A stretch of DNA of 64,000 nt from Sphingomonas kaistensis (GCF_011927725.1 NZ_JAATJC010000001.1:2363001-2427000), one strand, 5' to 3'; counted from the first letter of the stretch, positions 7,247-16,264 are shown. A program made the numbers and translations. Notes: generated from the sequence alone by a model not told the origin.

Positions 7247-8869
7247 CTATCGCCTTCCCCTGCTGATCTGCCTTGGACGGGCCAAAAATGTCTGTGCCGG
7301 TCGAATGCCGCTGACCGCCGCTGGCCGAACCGTTGCGACCTGGACCGGGCGCTCGTTGCTGACGACCAGGCGAGGCCGGATAGCCGTCGCCGGGGTGACC
7401 GTGACGCCTTCGCCGGTGACCTGTCCCGCGCCGACCACCTGGTTTGAGCCGTCGGATGCAGAGCCAGCACCCGCCGTGATGACCAGGCCAGCACCTTGGA
7501 CAGCTTCTTCGTCGTCTTGCGTGCCTGCCGTGCCGCTCGCCACCGGAGTGCCCGAGCCGCCTGCGCCCTGACTGCCGTCCGATGCCGCGCCCGATCCTTG
7601 AACCGTTGGCAGGAGGCCAGCGCCCAGGCTGGTCGCATTCTCGCTGGCCTCTGCCGCACCGCCCGAGCCCGCGACCTTCGCCGTGCCAGCTGCGGCTGCC
7701 ATCTCGCCCGCATCGGCTATTGTGCCCGCACCGCTCGCCGGAGACGCGCCAGCCCCTGACAGGGGCTCGGAAGCGTCCGTTCCACCGCCCTGCCCCGCAA
7801 CGCGCGCTGTGGCGCTTCCTGCGGCGGATTCCGCTCCATCGGTGACACCGCCGGGGCCCGCTGCCCGGACTGTGGCCGCACCAGTGGCCCCTTCGCTTTC
7901 GTCTGCTGCCGCGCCGCTGCCCGAGATATTGGTGGTCGCGATCGACCCGGCGCTGGTCGCTAACTCGCCCTGGTCGGCCGCCGCCCCGCCGCCGGACACA
8001 GGAGCCGCGCCCGATCCGGCCGCTGCCTCTGCCCCGTCTACCGCAGCGCCGCTCGCTGCGACAGGAGCGGCACCCGTTGCCGTGAGCCCTTCGCTGCTAT
8101 CGCCCGCAGTTCCGGTCACGATTGCCCGCGGGCCGCCAAGGCCTGTCGCTCCTTCTGCCCCGTCGGATGCCGAAGAAGTCCCCGCAACGCTTGTGGCGCC
8201 GGACCCCGAGGCCGTCTCCGCTGCATCGCTGCTTGACGCGGTCCCTGTGATCCCGCTCGCCGCGCCAGCCTCATAGGCGGCGAAGCCCGAGGGCGCCGCA
8301 TAGCTCTGGCTTGCCGCAGTGAACCGGGCCGTTCCCGCGTCGGCATTGAAGACGCCGATGTAGGCGTAATATTCGCTGAGGGCCGATGAGAACGAAAAAT
8401 CCCCGGTCCCTGCTGCCGGGTCGCCGTTCCAGGTGCCGTCCTTGCCGAACCACACCTTGTCCGCATCGGCATCAAGGGCGACCATGACGACCGCGCCGAC
8501 CGCGGGGATGCCTATGGTCGTCGCGCTGAAGCCGTTGGCATTGATGAAAACGAGACCGTCCGAAGCGCGGTAGGTGGCGCCAGTGCTATTGAACTGGCCG
8601 GGCGTCTCGGCATTGCCGGCGACGGCCTGGGCCGCATTAAGGACGCCGACCGTGAGCTCGGTGCCCGCGTCCCGCCTGACCTCGAAATAGTGCTTGCCGC
8701 TGGTCTTGGCGGCGGTGGCGCGGACCTTGGCATTGGCGCCGTGGCCGGCCTGCCCCGTCGCGGTTAGGTCGCCGTTCGAGAGCGTGAGCGTGGCGTGCTT
8801 GTTCGCTGGGTCGAGCGTGACGCTTGCTGCTGGAGGCGTGCCCCCGCCAAAGAGAAGCAGCAGGCTCAT
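7247..8869 (-). CDS. SPRY-like domain protein with about 13 degenerate Gly/Ala/Ser repeats
   Basis: 540 residues. After MSLLLLFGGGTPPAA there is a SPRY-like module, about residues 20-195: SGKHYFEVRRD, TVGVLNA, GLVFINANGF, VMVALDADADKVWFGKDGTW and a Y-A-Y-I-G-V-F motif. From about residue 200 to 500 come roughly 13 repeats of 20-24 residues with a Gly-x-Gly start, an Asp/Ser near position 7-8 and a Glu/Ser two to three residues later (for example GSGAAADESEGATG). A basic tail ends ARPRQISRGRR. It stands inside the head-tail gene block and is probably a virion decoration or surface-binding protein; no function is proven. The DNA of the repeats is diverged, so the protein repeat is old. Confidence 0.75.
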   Translation of the reverse strand: MSLLLLFGGGTPPAASVTLDPANKHATLTLSNGDLTATGQAGHGANAKVRATAAKTSGKHYFEVRRDAGTELTVGVLNAAQAVAGNAETPGQFNSTGATYRASDGLVFINANGFSATTIGIPAVGAVVMVALDADADKVWFGKDGTWNGDPAAGTGDFSFSSALSEYYAYIGVFNADAGTARFTAASQSYAAPSGFAAYEAGAASGITGTASSSDAAETASGSGATSVAGTSSASDGAEGATGLGGPRAIVTGTAGDSSEGLTATGAAPVAASGAAVDGAEAAAGSGAAPVSGGGAAADQGELATSAGSIATTNISGSGAAADESEGATGAATVRAAGPGGVTDGAESAAGSATARVAGQGGGTDASEPLSGAGASPASGAGTIADAGEMAAAAGTAKVAGSGGAAEASENATSLGAGLLPTVQGSGAASDGSQGAGGSGTPVASGTAGTQDDEEAVQGAGLVITAGAGSASDGSNQVVGAGQVTGEGVTVTPATAIRPRLVVSNERPVQVATVRPAAVSGIRPAQTFLARPRQISRGRR

Positions 8870-8872
8870 CGC

Positions 8873-9487
8873 CTAGTTGTCGAACGTCGCGAGCATCAAC
8901 ATGCCGGTTAGCCCGACCGCGTTGGCCGTCGCACTCTGTCGCACTGCCAGGCCCTCGTTCTGCCGCAGCACCACCTCGATCACCCGGTCGCCGAGTTGCG
9001 GCATCAAGTTGACCAGCGGCACCATGCCGAACGCCGCATTGGTTTCCTCGTTTAGCGTGAAGAACGGGAACAAGGCCGTGCCAGCCGTCGCTCCGCCGGT
9101 AGGGTTGGCCCGAGCAGTCGCCGCCGCCGGCCAGGACCCACCTGATGTGTCGAGCGGCGCAGGCGTCACCGACGTGCCACCGGTGCCGACCGCCGTCGTC
9201 CGCCCCACGATCCAGTCGATGCTCGCGCCGGTGATCGCCGTCATGGTCGGGGCGAGCCACAGCCCGCGAATGCGGATCGGCACCGTGCCGGTATTGTAGA
9301 CGTCACCGAGGATCCGGTTGGCCGCGTTTGCCGCCGCCGCGAATGAGAGGAAGAAGTCCGGTCGCGAACCGACGATGTGACCGTCGGCCCCGGCGCTCAT
9401 CACCACCTGATACTCTTTGCCGCCGACCGTCGAGGTCGCGATGACCCCGCCGGTGCCAAGCGTCTCAGAGGATGCAGGCAGCGTCAT
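8873..9487 (-). CDS. Phage structural protein of unknown function
   Basis: 204 residues starting MTLPASSETLGTGGVIATST. It is rich in Thr, Ala and Gly, has alternating beta-type hydrophobics, and contains SPRPDFFLSF-like and GTVPIRIRGLWLAPTMTAIT-type strands, suggesting a beta-sandwich virion protein. It is co-directional with the SPRY-repeat gene, with its start overlapping the next gene's stop by one base. No recognised family; a capsid-decoration or minor tail role is guessed from context only. Confidence 0.6.
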   Translation of the reverse strand: MTLPASSETLGTGGVIATSTVGGKEYQVVMSAGADGHIVGSRPDFFLSFAAAANAANRILGDVYNTGTVPIRIRGLWLAPTMTAITGASIDWIVGRTTAVGTGGTSVTPAPLDTSGGSWPAAATARANPTGGATAGTALFPFFTLNEETNAAFGMVPLVNLMPQLGDRVIEVVLRQNEGLAVRQSATANAVGLTGMLMLATFDN

Positions 9488-9906
9488 CAGGCAGCTGAGG
9501 TCAGGTCGAAGCTGGTGATCTCGACCGTCTGGCCGAGCGCGATGTTGAGGTTGTTCAGCTGGATTTCGCCGCCGCCGCCGGTCGCGCTGACCGTTCCCTG
9601 CAGGTGAGGCGTCGTGCCGTTGCTGGCGTAGATGCGCCAGTGCATCGCGCCGCCGGCATTGGCCGCATCGGCCGCCGCATCCGACCAGGTGCCGAGCTTG
9701 GACTTCGTCGACGTTGCGCCGGAGGTCGACGAAGCCGCACCCAACCAGTCGCTCGGAAGCGTCATCGTGGCAACGACCGTCCCGGTGTCAGCCGCATCAG
9801 CCGTCGCCGGAGCCGCGCCAGAGCGCAGCTTCAGGACCGCCGCGGTGCCGATCGTGCTTTCGAGCGTCTCGAGCTGGGCGGCCCGGACTGCTGCTGATTT
9901 CTGCAT
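9487..9906 (-). CDS. Phage structural protein of unknown function
   Basis: 139 residues starting MQKSAAVRAAQLETLESTIG. After a short helix the sequence is Thr/Ala/Gly-rich and beta-like (RSGAAPATADAADTGTVVAT; HWRIYASNGTTPHLQGTVSA). Sphingomonad phages often carry a protein of this style after the capsid genes, but I know no function. Its ribosome binding site lies in the 3' arm of a perfect hairpin (9914-9931), which may control its translation. Confidence 0.6.
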   Translation of the reverse strand: MQKSAAVRAAQLETLESTIGTAAVLKLRSGAAPATADAADTGTVVATMTLPSDWLGAASSTSGATSTKSKLGTWSDAAADAANAGGAMHWRIYASNGTTPHLQGTVSATGGGGEIQLNNLNIALGQTVEITSFDLTSAA

Positions 9907-9913
9907 GTTTTGG

Positions 9914-9931
9914 CCCTTTCAAGCGAAAGGG
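9914..9931 (-). promoter_or_regulatory. Hairpin covering the ribosome binding site of the gene at 9487-9906
   Basis: On the minus strand CCCTTTC-GCTT-GAAAGGG is a perfect 7-bp stem with a tetraloop. Its 3' arm GAAAGGG is the only Shine-Dalgarno-like sequence, 7 bases before the ATG. It could limit translation or slow transcription between capsid and distal genes. No U-run follows, so it is not a classical terminator. Confidence 0.5.
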
Positions 9932-9958
9932 GAGAGCCGCAAGCCCTCCCCTCCTGTG

Positions 9959-10246
9959 TCAGCCCTGGGCCTTCAGGTTCTCGGCGACCGCGTCGGCGGC
10001 GTCCAAACCAGGATCATTGAAGTCGATCCGGTTCGCGATCACCGGCTGTCCCTTGCGCGGCTCGTTGTCGACCGCAGGGTGGCTGGTGTCGATGCGCTCG
10101 ACGATGGTCGGCTCGATCATCGCGCCCGAAGCCGCGACCTCGGTGGCTGGCGCCAGGTCGTCGGGCTGCATCAGCTTCGTGTCGGCAACGCCGGGAACAT
10201 CGCTGAGCTTCACGTTCGTGGTGTCCACGCTCTTCTTCGCAGTCAT
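9959..10246 (-). CDS. Small phage protein after the major capsid gene
   Basis: 95 residues starting MTAKKSVDTTNVKLSDVPGV, hydrophilic and rich in Asp, Pro and Val with little predicted structure (ATEVAASGAMIEPTIVERID). The start is fixed by a strong AAGGAAAG ribosome binding site; an upstream Met would add an Arg/Ser-rich tail that looks non-coding. Its location suggests a head-related accessory protein, but nothing in the sequence shows its function. Confidence 0.6.
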   Translation of the reverse strand: MTAKKSVDTTNVKLSDVPGVADTKLMQPDDLAPATEVAASGAMIEPTIVERIDTSHPAVDNEPRKGQPVIANRIDFNDPGLDAADAVAENLKAQG

Positions 10247-10301
10247 GCTGCTTTCCTTTCTCGGTGAGAGGCGGAGCGAGCCAGAGGCCCGCCCCAACCG
10301 T

Positions 10302-11543
10302 TTAGGCGGCGATGACCAGCGCCTTCATGGCATCGGGGTTCTTGACCCCGCCGCCGACCCGCTTCGTGGTGTAGAAGTGGACGAAGGGCTTGTTGGTGTA
10401 CGGATCGCGCAGGACGCGGATGCCGATGCGGTCGACGACCTGATAGGTCTCGGCCATATCGCCGTAGAGCGCAGCCACCGCGCTCGCGCCGACCGCCGGC
10501 ATCGCCGGAAGGTGCACGATCGGGACACCGGCGATAGTTGCGGGCTGACCCGCTTCGAAAGCCTGCTGCCAGAGGTAATTGCCCTGGCCGTCCTTGAGCT
10601 TACGCGCTGCGCCGGCCGTGGTGCGGTTCATGAAGAGCTTGGCGTTCGCCTCATACTCTTCCGGCAGAGCATAGATCAGCGACAGGAGGCCGTCGCCGGT
10701 CAGGGCCGCAGCCGCGCCGCTGTTCGTGGTGGTGATGGCGCCCCACGGGTGACGAGCGGCGTTGGCGCCGCCGGTCACGTAGGTCAGAAGGCCGTGAGGC
10801 TTGTTGGTGCCGTCGCCCGAAAGGAAGGCGATGCCCTCCTGGCGGGAAAATTCGGTCTCCACCTCGTCGGCAAGCCACTGTTCGACGCTGAACTCGGCAT
10901 CGTCGATCAACCCCTGCGAAGCCGCCGGATTGGCGTAGATTTCGCCGATCGCGAACTGCAGCGAGGAAAGCGCCGGCGTGGTCGTCGACGGGCGAGCCGC
11001 CGTTTCACCGACCCAGCCGGATCCGACGTTGCGATCCGAGAAGACCTTGCTGAAGCCGGCGCCGCTGATCGAGATGACGGAAGCGTACTGCCGGATGACC
11101 GACACCTGCTTCAGACGACCCGTCACGGTGCGGTCCCACTCGATCGGTGCAAGGTAGCCGCCCTCGCCGTCGACTTTGGTTGCAGCCGCCTTGACGTTCT
11201 CCAGGCGCTCCGAAGACACGCCGCGGCGGAAGTAGGCGTTGAACTGGTCGGTGTACTCGGCGTCCTTGGGCCCTTCGGCCTTGCCGAGCGATGCCGACGC
11301 GATCTTTGCAAGGGCGTCGTCCATCGCCGCTTCGATCTTGCTGATCTCGGCATTGATGCGGTCGACCTTCTCGGTCAGCACAACGTCATCGACCTTGCTG
11401 GCAAGGGCGGCATCGTTGTTCTCGCGCATCTCCTTCACAGCCGCGTTGAGCTGGTCGAAAAGTGCCTTCGGATCGGTGGCGTCGGCGCGCACAGCACCGC
11501 ACAGGGCGCGGGGAGCCGCGCCCAGATTGAGCGTCTTCTTCAT
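10302..11543 (-). CDS. Major capsid protein, HK97 fold
   Basis: 413 residues. The N-terminal 100 residues are charged and helical (DQLNAAVKEMRENNDAALAS; EKVDRINAEISKIEAAMDDA), matching the delta scaffolding domain removed by the prohead protease. The mature part starts near YTDQFNAYFRRGVSSERLEN and contains GYLAPIEWDRTV and SQGLIDDAEFSVEQWLADEV, and ends IGIRVLRDPYTNKPFVHFYT, all typical of HK97-type capsid proteins. A strong AAGGAACAA ribosome binding site precedes the ATG. It follows the protease and portal in canonical order and forms the icosahedral shell. Confidence 0.96.
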   Translation of the reverse strand: MKKTLNLGAAPRALCGAVRADATDPKALFDQLNAAVKEMRENNDAALASKVDDVVLTEKVDRINAEISKIEAAMDDALAKIASASLGKAEGPKDAEYTDQFNAYFRRGVSSERLENVKAAATKVDGEGGYLAPIEWDRTVTGRLKQVSVIRQYASVISISGAGFSKVFSDRNVGSGWVGETAARPSTTTPALSSLQFAIGEIYANPAASQGLIDDAEFSVEQWLADEVETEFSRQEGIAFLSGDGTNKPHGLLTYVTGGANAARHPWGAITTTNSGAAAALTGDGLLSLIYALPEEYEANAKLFMNRTTAGAARKLKDGQGNYLWQQAFEAGQPATIAGVPIVHLPAMPAVGASAVAALYGDMAETYQVVDRIGIRVLRDPYTNKPFVHFYTTKRVGGGVKNPDAMKALVIAA

Positions 11544-11559
11544 CGCTTGTTCCTTGGGA

Positions 11560-12438
11560 TTAAGCCCGCAGGCTGTTCAAAAGAGCGGCAGCGGATTGCT
11601 GCCAGTCGGTTGAGCCAGCGCCAGGCGTGGCTTCAGGGGCAGCGCCAGGCGTGCCCTTGATCTTGTTGATGCGGTCGCGCGCTTGGCTGCGGGTCTGTCC
11701 CGCCTGCACCAGCGTGAGCTCCAGCGCGCGCAATTCGTTGAGGGTGCGGTCCTCGGCCTGCGCCGCCGCGTCGACCTTCATCGCGTCGGCGGCAAGCAGC
11801 CCGTCGGCAAAGCCGCGCTCGACCGCTTGCGTGCCGGAGAGGTAGGTCTCCTTGTCCATCCAGCCGGCGACCTGCTTGGCGTCCTGTCCGGTGCGCTGGG
11901 CGTAAAGGCCGACCATCGCCTGATCGAACGGCTCAAGCCAATCAGCCATCTCCCGGAAGTCGTGCCGGTTGCCCATCGCCAAGACCCAGCAATTGTGGAT
12001 CATCAGGAACGACGCCGCGCCGATCTCGATCTTGTCTCCGGCCATCGCGATGATGGATGCCGCCGACGCAGCCATGCCCATGACCTGCACCGTGACCTCC
12101 TGCGGATGTTCCCGCAGCACGTTGTAGATCGCGATCCCCTCGAACATATCGCCGCCCGGCGAATTGATCTGCACCGTGACGGGACGGTCACCGATGGCAC
12201 GCAGCTGGGCCGCGACCTTCTTGGCCGTGACGCCTCCGCCGGACCAGAAGTCCTCGCCGATGCTCTCGAACATGGTGATGACGTTGTCGCCTGAGGCCAG
12301 CGCCCGCACGCCGGCGGCGTCCTTGCCCCACTGGTCGAACACGTCGGGCTTGGTGAAAGCACTGACCTTCTTCTGAGCCGGCAGAGGCATGGCATCGGGG
12401 CGAGCCTTCGCCATGACGCGGAGCTTACGGTTGCGCAT
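11560..12438 (-). CDS. ClpP-like prohead maturation protease (S14)
   Basis: 292 residues. The ClpP fold signature is clear: VQINSPGGDMFEGIAIYNVL, then VMGMAASAASIIAMAGDKIE with the Ser nucleophile in M-A-A-S-A-A-S, then SFLMIHNCWVLAMGN with the catalytic His. A charged, Ala-rich C-terminal extension follows (about residues 215-292), as in phage-type members. It should cleave the capsid scaffold domain and itself. The chosen start, MRNRKLRVMAK at 12438, overlaps the portal stop by 14 bases; an upstream Met at 12492 is possible but deep in the portal gene. Confidence 0.92.
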   Translation of the reverse strand: MRNRKLRVMAKARPDAMPLPAQKKVSAFTKPDVFDQWGKDAAGVRALASGDNVITMFESIGEDFWSGGGVTAKKVAAQLRAIGDRPVTVQINSPGGDMFEGIAIYNVLREHPQEVTVQVMGMAASAASIIAMAGDKIEIGAASFLMIHNCWVLAMGNRHDFREMADWLEPFDQAMVGLYAQRTGQDAKQVAGWMDKETYLSGTQAVERGFADGLLAADAMKVDAAAQAEDRTLNELRALELTLVQAGQTRSQARDRINKIKGTPGAAPEATPGAGSTDWQQSAAALLNSLRA

Positions 12439-13675
12439 CTGTGGTTGTCTCCGGTGCCAGCCATGCGGGCTTGGTGCCCAGGCCGTCCTCAAGAGGGTTC
12501 ATGTCGAACTTGTCGCGGGCCTCGTCCGGAAGCATGTAGCCGCCGGCGCCGGGGCCACCGAGAGCCTTGGCAAGGAACTCGGCCTGATCCTTGAGCGAGC
12601 CGCGAAGAAGCGCGGCCTCGTTGAACTTGACGATGTAGCGCTCTCGCTCCGCTTCGGTCAGCAAGGCGTTGGCGACTGCCTCTTCCCACTGAGTGAACCA
12701 CGGAAGCAGGCAGTAGGTGACGAAGAAGAGCCCCAGCTGCTCGATGCCGCTGCCCCAGCTCGTCTCGTCGAACATGAGAAGCGGCCGTGGAACGCCAGTG
12801 AAGCGGCTGATCTCTTCCGCTTGATGCTTTCGCTGCTCTAGCCCTTGGGCATCGCGGCCGCTCATCCCGAAGGCTTGAGCGTCCATGCCCTCTTCCAGGA
12901 CCATCCATCTGCCGGCGTTCTCGGGCCCGCTGTAATTCTGGTCGAGCTGCTGGCGGAGGCGTTGAATTGCGTCCACCGACATATGCTTGGGGTGCTTCAG
13001 CGCCCCGCCGACGTAGGAGCCATTTCGCAGCAGCCGGGCGGCCGCCATGTCAGCCGCGTGAGCGAGGCCAAGCGATTCAGACGCAAGCCGCAAGAGCCCG
13101 TCACCTGTGATTCCGTCACTCGACCACGGCGCCCTGAGGTGAAGCACCTCGTCGCGTCGGAAAGCTTTCTTCGTGCCGTCATTGCGGGTCCAGGTGTAGG
13201 CGATGTCATAATCTTCGCTCAGCCCCACCTGCACCCGGCAAGGATCCATTGGCACCAGCGCTTGGACCCCGCGAAGGCCGGGCACCTTGAAGGCGTAGGC
13301 GTTGCCGTGCAGCAGAGCCCGCCCCTGCATGTACGACTTGAACTGCCCCGGCTCCTGCCACTTGTTCGTTCGCACGCGCAGGAGGCGCTGGACCGGGTGG
13401 CCATCTGCCCTTTGCTTTCGCCCGTCTGAAAGCTTCTCGATCAGATTGACCGGGAGCATCCCCACCGTGCCGGAGATCAGCGTCACCGCCCGGTTGAAAG
13501 TGGCGTTCCGCATCGCACTGCGTTCGGACACCGGCATTCCCGAGGCCGACGCGCCGCCCAGCAGAAAGGCGGCAAGGGCCGGGTCCGACTCGATGTTTGC
13601 CAGCGCGGTTGACGCCTGCGGCCGGCTTTCCTCGGTCGCGGTGCTGGCGCCGAAGAGATTGCTCCAAAACCCCAT
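12425..13675 (-). CDS. Portal protein, HK97 family
   Basis: 416 residues starting MGFWSNLFGAST. Typical HK97 portal elements are present: MRNATFNRAVTLISGTVGML, WQEPGQFKSYMQGRALLHGN, a W-S-S-D-G-I-T-G-D-G-L loop, the long helix AADMAAARLLRNGSYVGGAL and EEISRFTGVPRPLLMFDETS. Twelve copies form the DNA channel and terminase dock at the capsid vertex. It overlaps the terminase stop by one base, and its size matches the family (390-430 residues). Confidence 0.95.
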   Translation of the reverse strand: MGFWSNLFGASTATEESRPQASTALANIESDPALAAFLLGGASASGMPVSERSAMRNATFNRAVTLISGTVGMLPVNLIEKLSDGRKQRADGHPVQRLLRVRTNKWQEPGQFKSYMQGRALLHGNAYAFKVPGLRGVQALVPMDPCRVQVGLSEDYDIAYTWTRNDGTKKAFRRDEVLHLRAPWSSDGITGDGLLRLASESLGLAHAADMAAARLLRNGSYVGGALKHPKHMSVDAIQRLRQQLDQNYSGPENAGRWMVLEEGMDAQAFGMSGRDAQGLEQRKHQAEEISRFTGVPRPLLMFDETSWGSGIEQLGLFFVTYCLLPWFTQWEEAVANALLTEAERERYIVKFNEAALLRGSLKDQAEFLAKALGGPGAGGYMLPDEARDKFDMNPLEDGLGTKPAWLAPETTTDAQP

Positions 13676-15363
13676 CAGAGGACCAGCATTCCGCGGTCCT
13701 CATAGACCGACGGTCCCGAAGCCGCTTCCGGGTTCCGGCTCATCAGCATGACGGCGTTGAAGCTCGCCACCAACGGATCGATCTTGGCCTTGCCGGCCGT
13801 CTGCTTCGTGATCAGCACGGCATTGCCCCTTTGCTCGACCTTCGCGTTTCCGACGCACCAAGTCATGAGGCCCTGGCCCGAGTGCCAGAGCGTGCCGTCC
13901 TTGAGCTTCCGCTCCATGCCCCACACCGCCGACGAAAGCCGGAAGCCCTGAGAAATGCCCGTCATCTGAGCATCGGTAATGCCACGAGCCACGAGCTCGT
14001 CGACGAGCGCCGCTACCCCCTGTGGATCCAGCCCGATCGCATTTGTCTCGGGGAGCAAACCCGCGTCCTTGATCAGCTCGATCGTGTCGGCAATGCCGAG
14101 AATGTCGCCTGTCGGACTGTCGCAAAGGGTCAGCGTGCCTTCGGCGATGAAGTCCTCAAGCCGCGAGACGATGTCCTTGCGCCGCTCGAACACGTCAGGC
14201 TGTGCCCAGGCGTGATTCCACAGCAGCCAGTCCCGGGTCTTCTTGCACCGGCCCAGCACGCCGAGCCCGGCAAGATCGTCCAGCCCGCCGCCGTCGATGC
14301 CGGCCACCACCACCTCGGAACGGTGGAGCAGTTCGTCCAGCGTCAGCGTGTCGTCGCAGGCGTCCGTCCAGTAGCGAGCGCCGGCCCAGGCATCGTTGCG
14401 AAGCGCCAGCCCGACCTCGACGTTGAAGTGTTGCGAGGCCAGCAGGGCCAGCGCTCCCGGCTCGGCGCCGGGCTGCTCGGCCGCAAGAAGCTGGTTCTCG
14501 AGGAACTGCCGATCGACTGACCGGCCCATGTTCGGATTGACCAGCGGCCAGACCCGCGGATCCTTCCAGCCGTCATCCTTGGCGAGCTGTTCCGGAAGCT
14601 CGTAAAGCACCGCCAGCCGAGGCAGCTGCACGTTCCCGTCGCGAATGTCCCGGGCCAGCGCCAGCTCGGCCTTGAACAGTCCGACGGGCGGCTCCTTCGA
14701 CTGCGTTGTGATCTGAATCATGAAGCCGTCGGGTCGGGCCGCCAGCGCGCCCCGGATCTCGACGAAAATCTCCGAGGCATTCGACTTCTTAGCGAAGACG
14801 TGGGTCTCGTCGACGAGGATGCCGGTCGACTTCGAGCCGGTGATGACGTCCGTGTCGGCCGCTTTGATCTGAAGCGTGGCGCCGGTGCGGCGGTGCTCGA
14901 TCGTCTTGATGTGGTCGCGGGTGTGGAAAAGCTTCAGTAGCTCCTCGTCCAACTTGATGATACCCTTGGCCTGGCGGTAGGCGATCCCAGCGATCTCTTT
15001 CGTCGGCGCGATCAGCAAGAATTCAGCGCTGGGCCGGCGGTTGACGATCATCGCCACCACCATGATGGCCGCCGCGTAGCTGCTCTTGCCGTTCTTCTTC
15101 GGCACCAGGAGGAATAGCTCCTGCACCATCCGCCGGTTGGCCTCGGCATCGTACGATCCGAACAGCGCCGCCACGATGTCGCGGAACCAGTCCCCCGCCG
15201 CGTCAGACATGGCCGGCGTGCCGATCACATCCGGCAGTCGCAGGCGGTCGAAGATCCGCAGCGCGCGGTCCCGTTCTTCTTCGAACAGCGGCAGGTCCGG
15301 CACCAGGCTTTCGCCGGCCTCAAGCCGTCGCTGCCAGTCCGGGCACGCGGTCGACCAGGTCAT
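13675..15363 (-). CDS. terL: Terminase large subunit
   Basis: 562 residues. The ATPase domain has a Walker A-like VPKKNGKSSYAAA (near residue 88), SAEFLLIAPTKEIAGIAYRQ and Walker B STGILVDETHVFAKKS with the DE pair. The nuclease domain has an Asp in VVAGIDGGGLDDLAGLGVLG and further acidic positions towards SFNAVMLMSRNPEA. It pumps DNA into the prohead and cuts at the end of a packaging round. Order HNH, small subunit, large subunit, portal supports it. No truncation is seen. Confidence 0.95.
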   Translation of the reverse strand: MTWSTACPDWQRRLEAGESLVPDLPLFEEERDRALRIFDRLRLPDVIGTPAMSDAAGDWFRDIVAALFGSYDAEANRRMVQELFLLVPKKNGKSSYAAAIMVVAMIVNRRPSAEFLLIAPTKEIAGIAYRQAKGIIKLDEELLKLFHTRDHIKTIEHRRTGATLQIKAADTDVITGSKSTGILVDETHVFAKKSNASEIFVEIRGALAARPDGFMIQITTQSKEPPVGLFKAELALARDIRDGNVQLPRLAVLYELPEQLAKDDGWKDPRVWPLVNPNMGRSVDRQFLENQLLAAEQPGAEPGALALLASQHFNVEVGLALRNDAWAGARYWTDACDDTLTLDELLHRSEVVVAGIDGGGLDDLAGLGVLGRCKKTRDWLLWNHAWAQPDVFERRKDIVSRLEDFIAEGTLTLCDSPTGDILGIADTIELIKDAGLLPETNAIGLDPQGVAALVDELVARGITDAQMTGISQGFRLSSAVWGMERKLKDGTLWHSGQGLMTWCVGNAKVEQRGNAVLITKQTAGKAKIDPLVASFNAVMLMSRNPEAASGPSVYEDRGMLVL

Positions 15364-15686
15364 CAGTTGATGGCGCTCGACGGCGCTCCAAGGTCATCGC
15401 CCCAGTCGGTGCCCATGCCGGCGGTCTTGCTCGCCGCCGCGGCCTCTTCCTTCTTGCCCTTCGGCCCCGCATCGCTCGGCTTGGCATGGACGTAGGGTGC
15501 CGCGGCCTGAGCCATCGCGGTGCGCAGGCGCATGTCTTGGCTATCATCCCGCATCACGGCCAGCATGAAGTCGAGCGGGGTCTCGTCGCCGATGCTGCGC
15601 TTCGCTGCGAGCTCGCAGGCTTCGAGCGCATCGCGCACGGCCTTGGTCTTGCGACCAGCTCCCGGCCGCGCTCCGCCTCGAGGCAT
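15363..15686 (-). CDS. terS: Terminase small subunit (probable)
   Basis: 107 residues starting MPRGGARPGAGRKTKAVRDA. The G-G-A-R-P-G-A-G-R-K opening is common to small terminase subunits and other phage DNA-binding proteins. It is followed by helices (TPLDFMLAVMRDDSQDMRLR; MAQAAAPYVHAKPS) and an acidic tail ending DDLGAPSSAIN. It lies just before terL, overlapping by one base. The start follows an AGGGGA ribosome binding site; the frame is open further upstream, but that part looks non-coding. Confidence 0.8.
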   Translation of the reverse strand: MPRGGARPGAGRKTKAVRDALEACELAAKRSIGDETPLDFMLAVMRDDSQDMRLRTAMAQAAAPYVHAKPSDAGPKGKKEEAAAASKTAGMGTDWGDDLGAPSSAIN

Positions 15687-15787
15687 TGAATTGGTCCCCT
15701 TCGCGGTCGAGAAATCAAACAGACCGGAAAAAACATTTGCGTGATTGGTCGGTGGTATCCTGGGCATCGAAGGCCCCGGACTTTTGC

Positions 15788-16147
15788 CTACCCCCCGTAG
15801 CCGCTCGCCTCTTGGGCCTGCTTGTGCTTGTCGTGGCAGGGGGACTTGCAGAGGGTCTGAAGGTTGTTCTCGTCCCAGAAGAGCCGCTCACTGCCTCGGT
15901 GCGGTTGCTTGTGGTCAGCGACCAGGAGCGAGGTAACGACCTCGACCCTTCCGCACATCTGGCAAGTGAAGCGATCGCGAAGCAAGATGGACCAGCGAAG
16001 CTTGCGCCACCTGCTGGTGTTGTAGCGCGCCTTATCCGCCCGCTTCGTCTTCATCCCGAGCTCGCCGCTATCGGCCGCGCCCTGGAGATAGGTCAGGCGG
16101 CCAGGCGATGGCAGGATGCGCGGCTTGAGGTTGGTCAGTTTGCGCAA
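15788..16147 (-). CDS. HNH endonuclease next to terminase
   Basis: 119 residues with a compact HNH domain: DRFTCQMCGRVEV, LLVADHKQPHRG, FWDENNLQTLCKSPCHDKHK. Two C-x2-C pairs bind structural zinc and the D-H/N-N/H-x3-H residues form the metal site. HNH proteins encoded beside terminase in HK97-type phages (HK97 gp74 as the model) stimulate specific DNA cutting during packaging, so this is more likely a packaging factor than a homing enzyme. Met at 16054 is an alternative start that keeps the whole domain. Confidence 0.88.
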   Translation of the reverse strand: MRKLTNLKPRILPSPGRLTYLQGAADSGELGMKTKRADKARYNTSRWRKLRWSILLRDRFTCQMCGRVEVVTSLLVADHKQPHRGSERLFWDENNLQTLCKSPCHDKHKQAQEASGYGG

Positions 16148-16264
16148 TGGTTTTCCGCCAGCAGTTGCGCGTTAAGAACCGCCGATGCGCGAAGGCTCGG
16201 TCTCAGTGGCTGATGCTGGCGGAAGATGGTGGAGTGCGACTGGCGCAACTCAAACAGTATGGCG

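Noticed and set aside
9714..11660. A 648-codon plus-strand frame opposite the capsid gene
   Set aside because: Mirror of the major capsid protein, Arg/Gly/Val-rich and without a plausible start.
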